Below, piece after piece: positions 1 to 7,772 of a stretch of DNA of 64,000 bases (position 1 is its first letter; each line of letters starts with the position of its first letter). The stretch lies in the NCBI GenBank assembly GCA_964469565.1, contig CAYXZD010000001.1, positions 496,001 to 560,000 of the forward strand, in the 5' to 3' direction. Origin of the DNA: GCA-2720975 sp964469565 (GTDB lineage Bacteria; Planctomycetota; UBA1135; GCA-002686595). The translations under genes were made by a program, and so were the position numbers. The notes below the pieces were generated by a model that was given only the letters and a program-made list of their open reading frames with translations, had not been told where the DNA came from and did not search any database.

Positions 1-508
1 TTCCTCCGGGGGGCAGTGTGCCCACGATCGCATATCCTGGAAAATCCTCATCAGGAGCTACGGAATCCGGCCGTTGTCCACGAATTGCATCCCCTTGCAG
101 GAGGGATCTCCCTGTTTTCCTGAATCGATTCTCTATGGAATCTAGGAGTGCTCTACAGCCCAGCACATCAGCCGGGTTTCGGAAAAGGAAGTGGTAAACG
201 CTGCTAAGGCCTTCAAGGAGTTCGTTTCTTGCTGCGAGAGCATGCTTCCGCATGCTGACTCCTCGAAGGAAAAGGCCGTTGATCAAGGCGAGGGCTAAGT
301 TGATCCCTGAGCTGACCATTGCCAGGGCCCCTTGGGCTGCTTCACGCAGCTGCCGGCCAATAAACCCGCCAAAGTGGGATATGCAACTGATGGTGCCCCT
401 CACCACGAACGACACCAGACGAATCGCAATGGCGATCAAGAGTATCGGAAGGGCAACCGCAATCAGAGCGAGAATCAAGATCCCCAGTGAACCGAGTCCT
501 GACAGCAT
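1..508 (-). CDS. Membrane protein, N-terminal part, possibly kinase-like (runs off window)
   Basis: The minus strand stays open from an ATG at 508 to the window edge, about 169 codons, and continues beyond it. Residues about 5-30 form a strongly hydrophobic membrane segment, with a second hydrophobic stretch around residues 65-75. A charged region follows, ending in GYAIVGTLPPGG just before the edge. That ending resembles the glycine-loop start of a Ser/Thr kinase N-lobe (Y-x-I-V-x-x-L-x-x-G-G), but the catalytic part is outside the window, so kinase identity is only a guess. The gene starts 54 bp after the stop of an ECF sigma factor on the same strand, so the two are probably one operon; sigma-kinase pairs are common in Planctomycetota. 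An AAGG lies a few bases before the ATG as a weak ribosome binding site. Confidence 0.6.
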   Translation of the reverse strand, partial: MLSGLGSLGILILALIAVALPILLIAIAIRLVSFVVRGTISCISHFGGFIGRQLREAAQGALAMVSSGINLALALINGLFLRGVSMRKHALAARNELLEGLSSVYHFLFRNPADVLGCRALLDSIENRFRKTGRSLLQGDAIRGQRPDSVAPDEDFPGYAIVGTLPPGG

Positions 509-562
509 CAGCCTTGAGGTGTGACGGGTGAAGGGGAGGGTAGTTGATGGGGTGGCATGGAC

Positions 563-1300
563 TTATTGGCCTTGGGCGTTCCTGCGATGAATGATGCGGT
601 GGTAGATATCAGCAAGGGATGCTTCAAAGGTCCGCTCCCCCTTTTGATTGGGATTCTCACCGAGGCCATTTCGCTCGAGTTCCAAGATTTCTTCCTCCGT
701 GTAGCTAAACCTGACGACGGTTTCGCGAAGCCGCAGCCTCAAAGTCTCCCGGACTGCCGCTAGGCGGCGACTGACTGTGGGACCCGAGAGCCCGAGACTG
801 TCGGCCACCTGGATGCCTGACTGGCCTTCCAGGACGCGCATGCGGAAAATCTCAAAATCAGTAAAGGGGACTTCTCGCTCGACAGCCCGTAGTGCAGCTT
901 CAACTTTGGCATCAAACACCTCCTGTTCGTAGGCCTCACTGGGCCCCGGCTCGTGCCCTGGCTGGCTGTAGGCTGAGTCGATTGACTGCGGGCGACGGCC
1001 TTCCCCTCGCTTCATCGCAAATCGGCGGTCTAACTCATCACCTAGGGTGTAGCGTGCAATGGCCAGGAGCCAAGTTGAGAATCGGGCTCCCCGAGTGGGA
1101 TCATGGCTGTCGATGGCACTGGCAAGTGCAGCTAGGGTCTCTTGTGAAAGATCCTGCACGGTCTCCCTTCCGATTTGGCCGCGCCCCCAACGCTGCAGCT
1201 GCGCCCCGAGGATAGGGCCAAACGCCTCCCACAATTCAAACCAGGCCGCATCATCACGGGCCCGAAGTCGGGAGATGAACTGTGTTGTGATGTCGTGCAA
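563..1300 (-). CDS. ECF-type RNA polymerase sigma factor
   Basis: This 245-residue sigma-70 family protein would redirect RNA polymerase to a dedicated promoter set. Region 2 spans about residues 15-95, with QDLSQETLAALASA and FSTWLLAIARYTLGDELDRR typical of regions 2.1-2.4. Region 4 spans about 150-205, where GIQVADSLGLSGPTVSRRLA is the helix-turn-helix. The start codon is TTG: the sequence reads AGGAGG-gtcca-TTG, and this strong Shine-Dalgarno decides the start. The C-terminal tail of about 40 residues after region 4 is longer than in minimal ECF factors. The next gene downstream on the same strand is a membrane protein that may be its partner. No anti-sigma factor is visible in the window for this one. 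The family call is firm; the regulon is unknown. Confidence 0.9.
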   Translation of the reverse strand: MHDITTQFISRLRARDDAAWFELWEAFGPILGAQLQRWGRGQIGRETVQDLSQETLAALASAIDSHDPTRGARFSTWLLAIARYTLGDELDRRFAMKRGEGRRPQSIDSAYSQPGHEPGPSEAYEQEVFDAKVEAALRAVEREVPFTDFEIFRMRVLEGQSGIQVADSLGLSGPTVSRRLAAVRETLRLRLRETVVRFSYTEEEILELERNGLGENPNQKGERTFEASLADIYHRIIHRRNAQGQ

Positions 1301-1523
1301 TGGACCCTCCTGATTACATAACTTGTGCTGTGGTGTCTACGATGAGTCACGGCTTTCATTCTGTGGCGTTGCCAGGATTTCGGAAAGAACTTCAGATTTG
1401 TGAAATGGAAACCGGGCCGTTCCCACAAAGGCTGTGCATGTCGGTTCGTGCCTTTATTCGGAGCCCTATAGGGCTTCGGGGCCGGGCTCTTAGCTACTTT
1501 CGTTTTACACCCGAGGTTACAGA
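1301..1523. other. Divergent intergenic region with a perfect 14-bp palindrome
   Basis: This 223-bp gap separates the ECF sigma factor (minus) from a membrane coiled-coil protein (plus), so it should hold both promoters. At 1462-1475 lies the perfect palindrome AGCCCTATAGGGCT, about 48 bp before the plus-strand start, which could be an operator. No convincing -35/-10 pair was identified by eye. Confidence 0.4.
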
Positions 1524-2501
1524 ATGTTCGTTTTTGCCAAGAAGATACTTGTCGGCGGTTTCGTGGCTGCCATCTGCTTCACATTGCTTGGGGGCGCGTT
1601 GCTCGTTCTGGGTGGGCCTGAGCGTGGCCGAGCTGCCCTGCATGGGATGCGTGGCCAGGTGTCAGAGATGATCGATGCGCATATTGATGATCCCGTAGCT
1701 CTACGCAATCAACTCCGTGAGTTAGAGCAAACCTACCCAGAACGTATCCGCAGTGTGCGCAATGACTTGATTGAACTGGAAGGGCAAGCCCGGCAACTGA
1801 AGCATGAGCAGGCGATTTCTGAAAGGGTCGTTGCATTGGCCGATCGTGATCTTGCGGCGCTAGTTCCTCAATTGGAAGAGGCTCGCGCGATGGCCGAGGC
1901 TCATTCTTCACAGGGTGTTCGCGGGGCCAGTTTGGTGAGCCTCCGATTCGACAATGATGTTTACACCTTGAAGCACGCGGGCAATAAAGTTCGTCAAATC
2001 AAGAATGCCCGCAGCGCACACGCATCACGGGCGGCCGATGCACAACACAGCCTGGCGTACCTAGAGCAGCAGATGGGGCGTTTCCAGGAGGTGCTGGCAG
2101 AGTTGGAGTCTGAGCAGGTTCAGTTTCAAGCTCAGCTATTTGATCTCAATCGGCAGGTCGATTCGATTCAGCGCAATGATCGCCTGATTGCGATGTTGGC
2201 AGAGCGCAAACGTACCTTAGATGAGTGCAGTCGTTACGACGTGGTGAGTCTTGATCAAGTGACAGGGCAGCTCGCTCAAGTTCTCTCTCAGCAGGAGGCC
2301 GAATTGGATGTGCTTGCGAGTCCCATCGACCAATCGAACTATGTTGACCGTGCAAAGCACGACCTGCTCGAGTCCCAGTCAGAAGCCAGTCTTGGTTCAG
2401 ATGAGCCTTTCGTCCTTCTTCCGATCGACGCTCCTCGTCCCCTTAACCCCAGGGGGGATCACGCCCAAGGCGGTGAGCAGGTTTTCCTGGCTGAGCGCTA
2501 A
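1524..2501 (+). CDS. Membrane-anchored coiled-coil protein
   Basis: I do not recognise a named family. The 325-residue product has one N-terminal membrane segment (about residues 8-30, AAICFTLLGGALLVLGG) and then long, charged, heptad-like helices (about 40-115 and 165-240, rich in Q, E, L and R). It ends in a Pro-rich, less ordered tail. This is the build of a bitopic protein with a coiled-coil ectodomain. Planctomycetes carry similar short proteins of one TM followed by a coiled coil, of unknown function, sometimes near stress regulators; that comparison is from memory. It is divergent from the ECF sigma factor, sharing the 223-bp gap, so co-regulation is possible but unproven. Confidence 0.75.
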   Translation: MFVFAKKILVGGFVAAICFTLLGGALLVLGGPERGRAALHGMRGQVSEMIDAHIDDPVALRNQLRELEQTYPERIRSVRNDLIELEGQARQLKHEQAISERVVALADRDLAALVPQLEEARAMAEAHSSQGVRGASLVSLRFDNDVYTLKHAGNKVRQIKNARSAHASRAADAQHSLAYLEQQMGRFQEVLAELESEQVQFQAQLFDLNRQVDSIQRNDRLIAMLAERKRTLDECSRYDVVSLDQVTGQLAQVLSQQEAELDVLASPIDQSNYVDRAKHDLLESQSEASLGSDEPFVLLPIDAPRPLNPRGDHAQGGEQVFLAER

Positions 2502-2582
2502 GCTTGCTGGAGAGGACCAGACTCGTGGCATGCATGGGCCTCATCGTTGCTCAGTTCGAGCATGATGGGGCCCTTTTACTTC

Positions 2583-2960
2583 CTACCGTAGCCACCCAAA
2601 CTGCTTGAGCGACACCCGGCCTCGCGACGTCACTTCGACTCCCTCGCTGCGCAGGATTCGAATCTGCTGGCTGGTTTGAGGGCGCAGGGTGATTCGACCA
2701 GGGGCCGAGACCACGCGATGCCATGGCAGGGCTGTGTCCTTGGGGAGTTGCCCCAGAATTCGTCCTACCCATCTTGCGCGGCCAGGCAGGCCCGCCTCTG
2801 CGGCTACCTGTCCATAGGTAGCCACACTTCCACGCGGTATGCAATCCACCGTGGCTAGTACGCGTTGAATGCGAGGGTTCTGGTCCAAGGATTCGTTGGG
2901 TTCGTGGGGTTTGGCTTTTGAGATAGAAGCGTGTGGTACCAACTGGTAGTGTGCTTGCAT
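2583..2960 (-). CDS. Alkyltransferase-like (ATL) DNA-binding protein
   Basis: This protein of about 125 residues matches the DNA-binding half of O6-alkylguanine-DNA alkyltransferase: IPRGSVATYGQVAAEAGLPGRARWVG is split over residues about 45-75 and PWHRVVSAPGRI follows. The catalytic Cys of the usual PCHRV motif is Trp here (PWHRV), the mark of ATL proteins. These do not transfer the alkyl group; they bind O6-alkylguanine and flag it for nucleotide excision repair. I place the start at the ATG at 2960, because the reading frame upstream has no family similarity and would run deep into the divergent gene. The start codon overlaps the start codon of the plus-strand neighbour inside GCATGC. A monocistronic repair gene. 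Confidence 0.85.
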   Translation of the reverse strand: MQAHYQLVPHASISKAKPHEPNESLDQNPRIQRVLATVDCIPRGSVATYGQVAAEAGLPGRARWVGRILGQLPKDTALPWHRVVSAPGRITLRPQTSQQIRILRSEGVEVTSRGRVSLKQFGWLR

Positions 2961-3783
2961 GCTCGGTCTCAACAGCGTCCGCTCTAAGCTCTCGTCAGTC
3001 AAGCACTCCGACGATGGGGGCGAGGCCCAACCCACTGAGAATCCGCACCTAATCCCGCCCATGGGGCCCAAGCTGCCGGCCAATCTCAACGTGGATTTCG
3101 AGTCTGACCCCCTGACGAGGCCTGAGTACATCTCTGCCATCGTTCATCTCTACCGTGGGGAACTTCACCGAGCCAATGCTTGGCGAATCCGTCTTGACAA
3201 CACTACGAATTGGGCGGTGCTCACCACGGCTGGCCTTTTGACTTTTTCTTTTGGAGAGGGCCAGCACAGCCATTGGACCCTGCTAGCCGGCATGGCTCTG
3301 GTATCTGCCTTTCTTACTTTTGAGGCCCGGCGATTCCGCCTCGCTGATGTGTGGCGTGCGCGGGTTCGGATGATCGAAGAGAACTTTTATGGCCCCTTGC
3401 TCCGCCGACACCTCGATAGCCCGGAAGCCCTTTGGGGGACGCTTGTCGCCGAAGATCTTTTTCGGCCCCAGTACAAGATTTCGCACCTCATGGCCGTACG
3501 TCTGCGCCTGCAGCGAAACTACTGGCCTATTTACGCCGTGCTAATCATGGCCTGGTGCTTGCACGTGTCGATTCTGCCAGTGCCTGCTGAAAACTGGGGC
3601 CATATACGCGAACACCTTGCCACGGGGTTCATTCCCTGGTGGGGTTCCCTCGCCTATGTGGGGGCCTTTCTCTTGGCGGGGTTGGGGGTGTTTGTACTCA
3701 CACCCAAGGTACCCCGAACGGAGATGGAGCATTGGAGCCATGCTGTCGCCGGAGGCGAGGAAGAACCCATTCTGGACATCTAG
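2959..3783 (+). CDS. DUF2270 family integral membrane protein
   Basis: Of 274 residues, about 60 onward match the DUF2270 pattern: YRGELHRANAWRIRLDNTTNW, then FEARRFRLADVWRARVRMIE. Four membrane segments lie at about residues 84-100, 106-122, 188-210 and 228-250. The function of the family is unknown. The N-terminal 50 residues are polar and poorly conserved. An alternative ATG at 3061 (residue 35, MGPKLP) would move the start away from the divergent ATL gene and give both genes about 100 bp of promoter space. No Shine-Dalgarno decides between the two starts. No partner genes give a hint of role. Confidence 0.8.
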   Translation: MLGLNSVRSKLSSVKHSDDGGEAQPTENPHLIPPMGPKLPANLNVDFESDPLTRPEYISAIVHLYRGELHRANAWRIRLDNTTNWAVLTTAGLLTFSFGEGQHSHWTLLAGMALVSAFLTFEARRFRLADVWRARVRMIEENFYGPLLRRHLDSPEALWGTLVAEDLFRPQYKISHLMAVRLRLQRNYWPIYAVLIMAWCLHVSILPVPAENWGHIREHLATGFIPWWGSLAYVGAFLLAGLGVFVLTPKVPRTEMEHWSHAVAGGEEEPILDI

Positions 3784-4009
3784 CCAGGGTCTAAGGGATG
3801 TGCCATTAGCCCCAGCCAGGGCTAGAGATTCGGCCAGATGACTCGTCCGCTAGTGGGCAATGGTCCACCGCTTACTCTACTAGCTACGCTTTGATTGTCA
3901 TCGGGCTCAGGTACCCGCGCCATGGGTGCCCAGCCACTTCGACAGCTAGGGACTGTTTACCCGAGCACTCACCGACTCCACGAAAGCCGGCGGTGCAAGC
4001 GTGCACTGC
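3784..4009. other. Intergenic gap between convergent genes
   Basis: This 226-bp gap lies between the DUF2270 gene (plus) and the giant lipoprotein gene (minus), which end toward each other. A weak AGCCC/GGGCT inverted repeat near 3810 and GGTACCC/GGGTGCC near 3910 could fold. No T-tract follows either, so I cannot call a terminator. Confidence 0.3.
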
Positions 4010-7000
4010 TTACTGCGACCAGGTGAGAGCGAAGGCGGACAACTCCGCGACCTGACCTGTTTGGGTATTCGAAGTGAAGGACAGCCGAACTTGGTAGTAG
4101 CTCGAACCGTTGATTAACGATGGGTCGTCATACCACCGAGTGTCGTTGTTGAGGAAGGCAATAGGAGTGTTCAGCTTCAACGGGTCGTTATTGTGGTCGA
4201 TGGCAGGGTATTCCGTACCAAAGTCCGGGAAGCAGTCAGTAACCGTCTCGATATAGTGGTCACCGTAGATATCTAGCTCGTAGGCATCTTGAATGGGCTC
4301 TGAGCCCGCAACGACATTGGTTGCACCGCGGAATGATGCGGTGATATTAGTACCCACTGGCTGATCCTTGAGGGGTGGTTCAAGGACGTATTGGCCGAAC
4401 TTTGCCAAGAACGGATTGCCCCCGGGGTTGTCTGGGTTGGTGGCGGGGAACCAGATGGACACGGCCCGACTGACTCTGACTACGAAGTCCACAGCGCCAA
4501 TATATACTTCGTTGTCGAGACCAAATTGAGGTTGGCCAGGAGGCGCACTACCAGGGTTGAAGCCTCCATTGGCGCGAATCTCTAGGCTGGGGTCAACGAC
4601 AACGTTCTGTTGAGTACTGTCAACTCCACCCGTGGAGAATGCTCTGAAGTACGGCTTTGTGGAGACGTTGATCGCTTGGGATGTGTCAAACCGGTTCAGA
4701 CCCTGTGCACCAGGGCTTTGCCAGCAACGGAATTCCATGAGCAGGGGGAGGCCCACGGTCTGCACATTATCCGGAGCATAATAGGGGTAGGGTACAGGGG
4801 TCGGCGGGGGAGTACCGACGCAATTGATATACGGCAGGCTCACTGATGTTAGATTGTGCCATTGGACAGGGTATACACCCCAGCCCTCAGGGCCTCCTCG
4901 GCTTTGAATTGAGGTGTCCCGGTAGGTGTAGTACTTGTACGAGCTCGGATCCCCACTGCGATTCAGCGGGAAGGGCATGAGGCTCAGGCTGGCACTACTG
5001 GCGTACATATCCCCCGGGTTCAGGGTGTAGCCAGAGACCTTTGGGTGCACGATCTTCTGGGGGTCATTGGTGCTATCCAGAAGGTTATTGTCAAAGATGT
5101 CCCCGAGTCCAGTGGTGGGGAATGCAGGCAGGTTGACCGGCGGCGGAATCACGTACTCATCGGGGGTAAACAGGCCGTGGCTCAGTCGAATCTCAAACTG
5201 CGGGAATTGATCCACGATGACTTGTGCGCCGATGGGGGACCAGTTCAGTCCTTCAACATCGACATTGAAGCCGCTGAAGTACTGTTCCGCCATGGGCTTG
5301 CCCTGGGTCAGGAAAATGTCATATAGGTCAAATCCCAAGTCCAAGAAACGCCAAAGATACTGTGTCTTGGAGCCCATGTTGGATAAGGGCGACTGAACAA
5401 AACCGGGCAAGATAGCGGTCGTGCTCATGGGGGTGATCATGAGGTTTTGCCTATCGGCAAACCCCTGAAATCTGGACACGGCACGCGGTGAGATGGTCTC
5501 ACGGCCCGCACCATTCACCGAATTGAAATTGAACGAGATTTGGCCAGCCCACTCGGGGATGGGACCCTGGTTCGCGTTGCCAATGGGTGCTTCCTCGTCT
5601 TGGTTGGAATAACGCGAGACCCGCCCGCCGTTCAGCTGGGGCCCCGCAGTAGGGTCAAGCGTCAGCGTGATCTGGGGGAGCGCTACGGTCAGTGCGTTGC
5701 CGGAAAGATCTGTGGGGCCATTCGCAGAAGCAGAGGATGCCAGCAGGGAAATGAAGTAATCCTCGGACTGCCCGGTGCCGTGGGCGAGGGGCATGTCCGG
5801 CGCAAATGTGAAGGACTGAACGTCGTTAGAATTGTTGACAGCCCCAACGACGTAGTCGTAACTCGCCACAGGGGTGGATTCACGAGTCAAAGTGAATGCA
5901 TCAAACGCGGTGACACTGACCGGGTCCATGGGCTCACTAAACCTAAGGGTGTAGATCGTGCTAGGGGCAACGTTCGTCGTGGGTGCCTCCCGATTGGGTG
6001 CGGCGGGGAAGAGATGCACAAAACAAGTTTCGGTTCCAACGTCCGCCGAAGGGTCATAGGGCGACAGGAAGGACGCCGGACCCACGGCATTGTTGACCCA
6101 TTCAAGGGGCCCATCCAAGCCTGGAGAATCCCACAAGGAAGGATAGGCCAGGAGCCGCACCTTGATGTTATTGGCCGTACCGCCTGATTGAGGGGCCGCC
6201 GGCTCCATCACCTCAGCGAAAACCCCTCCAGATTGGGTGATTAGATCGCCAGTGTTGGGCGTCTGAGCACAGAAGATGGACTGGAAGACGAAAGAGGGCA
6301 GCAGGAACTGAGTGCCATCTCCAGCAGGCGGAGGATTGAGGGAAATCGGAAGTGACGCAATGCTTCCAAACTGCTCACCGACAACTTGGGGATCGAGTTG
6401 GTCAGGTAGGAATCCATTGTCGGGGTCTCCCGTTTGGGAGAATGTGCCACCTGAGCGAACAGATCGGGTGATGTCCCACGTGGAGCTCGTATAGTCCACA
6501 GTTCCGTTGGTGTTGGTGGCGAGGGGGTGGCCCGTAGGGTTCGTCAGCAGGTGGTCTTGCCCCATGATGACGTCTGTTCGAGTAGGGATGCGGAACTGAG
6601 CGTTAGACAGACTTGCATCGACGCTGGCGGGCAGCCCCACAGCATTGACTGGAAGCGGTGGGTTGTTCTCAAACGACTCCAACTCCGAGATCGTCATGTC
6701 GATAAAAACTCGCGTGGAATAAAACTCATCCCCCGAACTACCGTCGAAATCGGCGAGGTCTCCGTGGTTGGGGTCCACAAAGACTCTTGCCTCGTACGGG
6801 ATCACCGAGGGCGAGCCCGTCAGCATCCGCAGGGTCTGCTGATCGAGGGTCGATGCGTCCATCAAGTCATCGAATTGAATCATGATGGTGGCGTTGCGGG
6901 GGACCATCGTGAACAACCCACTACCAGAGATGCCCGTATCGTCAATAGGCTTGAGGCCCGCCTCAGCAGCTTTCAGGTGGTAATAGAACTGATCGCGACC

Positions 7001-7408
7001 ACCATTGACGCTGGTGTCCTGCACATCCTTGAGGATGATCAGTGACTGTTCCGCGGTCACCGGGCTTGTTTCGACTATAAAGTTGACGTTGTCGCTGACG
7101 AGATCGGGACCCACCAGGTAGTCCATGTTCATCAGGACCCTCGCGCCGGAGCTATCGAGGCCATAAACATCGAGGAGCCGCCCCCAGGCCAACCGGGCGA
7201 TGCGAACCTCATTGCCAGCGCCACCGGCGGAGGCATCCACAATGAAATAGCGTCCTGTATCGGGGTCCTGCACCACGGACCCGGGGTCGTTGGTCCCATA
7301 GTCGGGTGACACGGTGCTATTGCAGCCGGAGAGCAATGCACCCACTGCGCAGCAGAGGGTCGGGATCATCCTTCCAGAGGCGATACGGCCAAGGGGCTGG
7401 GTTTGCAT
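4010..7408 (-). CDS. Giant secreted lipoprotein with Ig-like (Big_5) domains
   Basis: About 1,132 residues from the ATG at 7408. The N-terminus is a lipoprotein signal peptide with lipobox LLSGC, followed by a Thr/Ser/Asp-rich mature protein, so it should be lipid-anchored at the cell envelope. Several segments look like the SbsA/Big_5 Ig-like fold: the pattern I-x-F-x-[DE]-x-M-D with TLDQQTLRML near residues 180-200, and LRFSEPMDPVSVTAFDAF near 485-505. In that family the pattern recurs in S-layer and adhesion proteins. The remainder is rich in N, P, G and D with no catalytic motif that I recognise. An upstream ATG at 7468 is possible, but the signal peptide is better placed with the later start. 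It stands alone, and a role in surface structure or adhesion is inferred. Confidence 0.8.
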   Translation of the reverse strand: MQTQPLGRIASGRMIPTLCCAVGALLSGCNSTVSPDYGTNDPGSVVQDPDTGRYFIVDASAGGAGNEVRIARLAWGRLLDVYGLDSSGARVLMNMDYLVGPDLVSDNVNFIVETSPVTAEQSLIILKDVQDTSVNGGRDQFYYHLKAAEAGLKPIDDTGISGSGLFTMVPRNATIMIQFDDLMDASTLDQQTLRMLTGSPSVIPYEARVFVDPNHGDLADFDGSSGDEFYSTRVFIDMTISELESFENNPPLPVNAVGLPASVDASLSNAQFRIPTRTDVIMGQDHLLTNPTGHPLATNTNGTVDYTSSTWDITRSVRSGGTFSQTGDPDNGFLPDQLDPQVVGEQFGSIASLPISLNPPPAGDGTQFLLPSFVFQSIFCAQTPNTGDLITQSGGVFAEVMEPAAPQSGGTANNIKVRLLAYPSLWDSPGLDGPLEWVNNAVGPASFLSPYDPSADVGTETCFVHLFPAAPNREAPTTNVAPSTIYTLRFSEPMDPVSVTAFDAFTLTRESTPVASYDYVVGAVNNSNDVQSFTFAPDMPLAHGTGQSEDYFISLLASSASANGPTDLSGNALTVALPQITLTLDPTAGPQLNGGRVSRYSNQDEEAPIGNANQGPIPEWAGQISFNFNSVNGAGRETISPRAVSRFQGFADRQNLMITPMSTTAILPGFVQSPLSNMGSKTQYLWRFLDLGFDLYDIFLTQGKPMAEQYFSGFNVDVEGLNWSPIGAQVIVDQFPQFEIRLSHGLFTPDEYVIPPPVNLPAFPTTGLGDIFDNNLLDSTNDPQKIVHPKVSGYTLNPGDMYASSASLSLMPFPLNRSGDPSSYKYYTYRDTSIQSRGGPEGWGVYPVQWHNLTSVSLPYINCVGTPPPTPVPYPYYAPDNVQTVGLPLLMEFRCWQSPGAQGLNRFDTSQAINVSTKPYFRAFSTGGVDSTQQNVVVDPSLEIRANGGFNPGSAPPGQPQFGLDNEVYIGAVDFVVRVSRAVSIWFPATNPDNPGGNPFLAKFGQYVLEPPLKDQPVGTNITASFRGATNVVAGSEPIQDAYELDIYGDHYIETVTDCFPDFGTEYPAIDHNNDPLKLNTPIAFLNNDTRWYDDPSLINGSSYYQVRLSFTSNTQTGQVAELSAFALTWSQ

Positions 7409-7772
7409 GAAATGACTGCTTGGGGAGAAAACCATGAAGAATTGGCGGGTGGGTGGGCTGAGGCCCACCGTGAGGGGTCCAAGACGACTTCGTCGTTCGT
7501 AGGGGCAACACCCTACCTACCCGGGTGAAGGCAATCGCCATACCAGCCAGGAGGAAGAAGTTGCTTTGGGCCTAGATTAGGGTTGAGGGGCTCCTAGAGC
7601 AACTGGGAGGGCCATTCCTTGCGGATTGGCGTGGGAAAAGGGGGGATAGGGGCCTGGGGTGGTTGCTGCTGGGCCTGGGGCCAGTCCCACTGTGCGGTTG
7701 GTGGGTGCAAAACCGCACACAAGCCCCTCTCCAGAGTGGGTGTGCGCAGTGCGACGACGCTAGGATACTTCC
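7409..7772. other. Divergent intergenic region with hairpin and promoter-like elements
   Basis: This 364-bp region separates the lipoprotein gene (minus) from the glycosyltransferase (plus). It holds GGGCCTAGATT ending at 7578, a sequence repeated at other intergenic sites in the window. It also has a perfect 9-bp inverted repeat at 7691-7699 and 7711-7719 (TGTGCGGTT/AACCGCACA, 11-base loop). TAGGAT at 7761-7766 lies six bases before the ATG at 7773. No open frame with family similarity was seen here. Confidence 0.45.
7691..7719. repeat. Perfect 9-bp inverted repeat, operator-like
   Basis: TGTGCGGTT at 7691-7699 and AACCGCACA at 7711-7719 are exact reverse complements with an 11-base spacer. 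They lie about 42-70 bp upstream of the putative -10 box of the glycosyltransferase gene. No U-tract follows, so a regulator-binding site is likelier than a terminator. Confidence 0.45.

Noticed and set aside
5540..6187. 215-residue open frame on the plus strand
   Set aside because: Lies entirely antisense to the giant lipoprotein gene; its composition is a GC-rich mirror with no family similarity.
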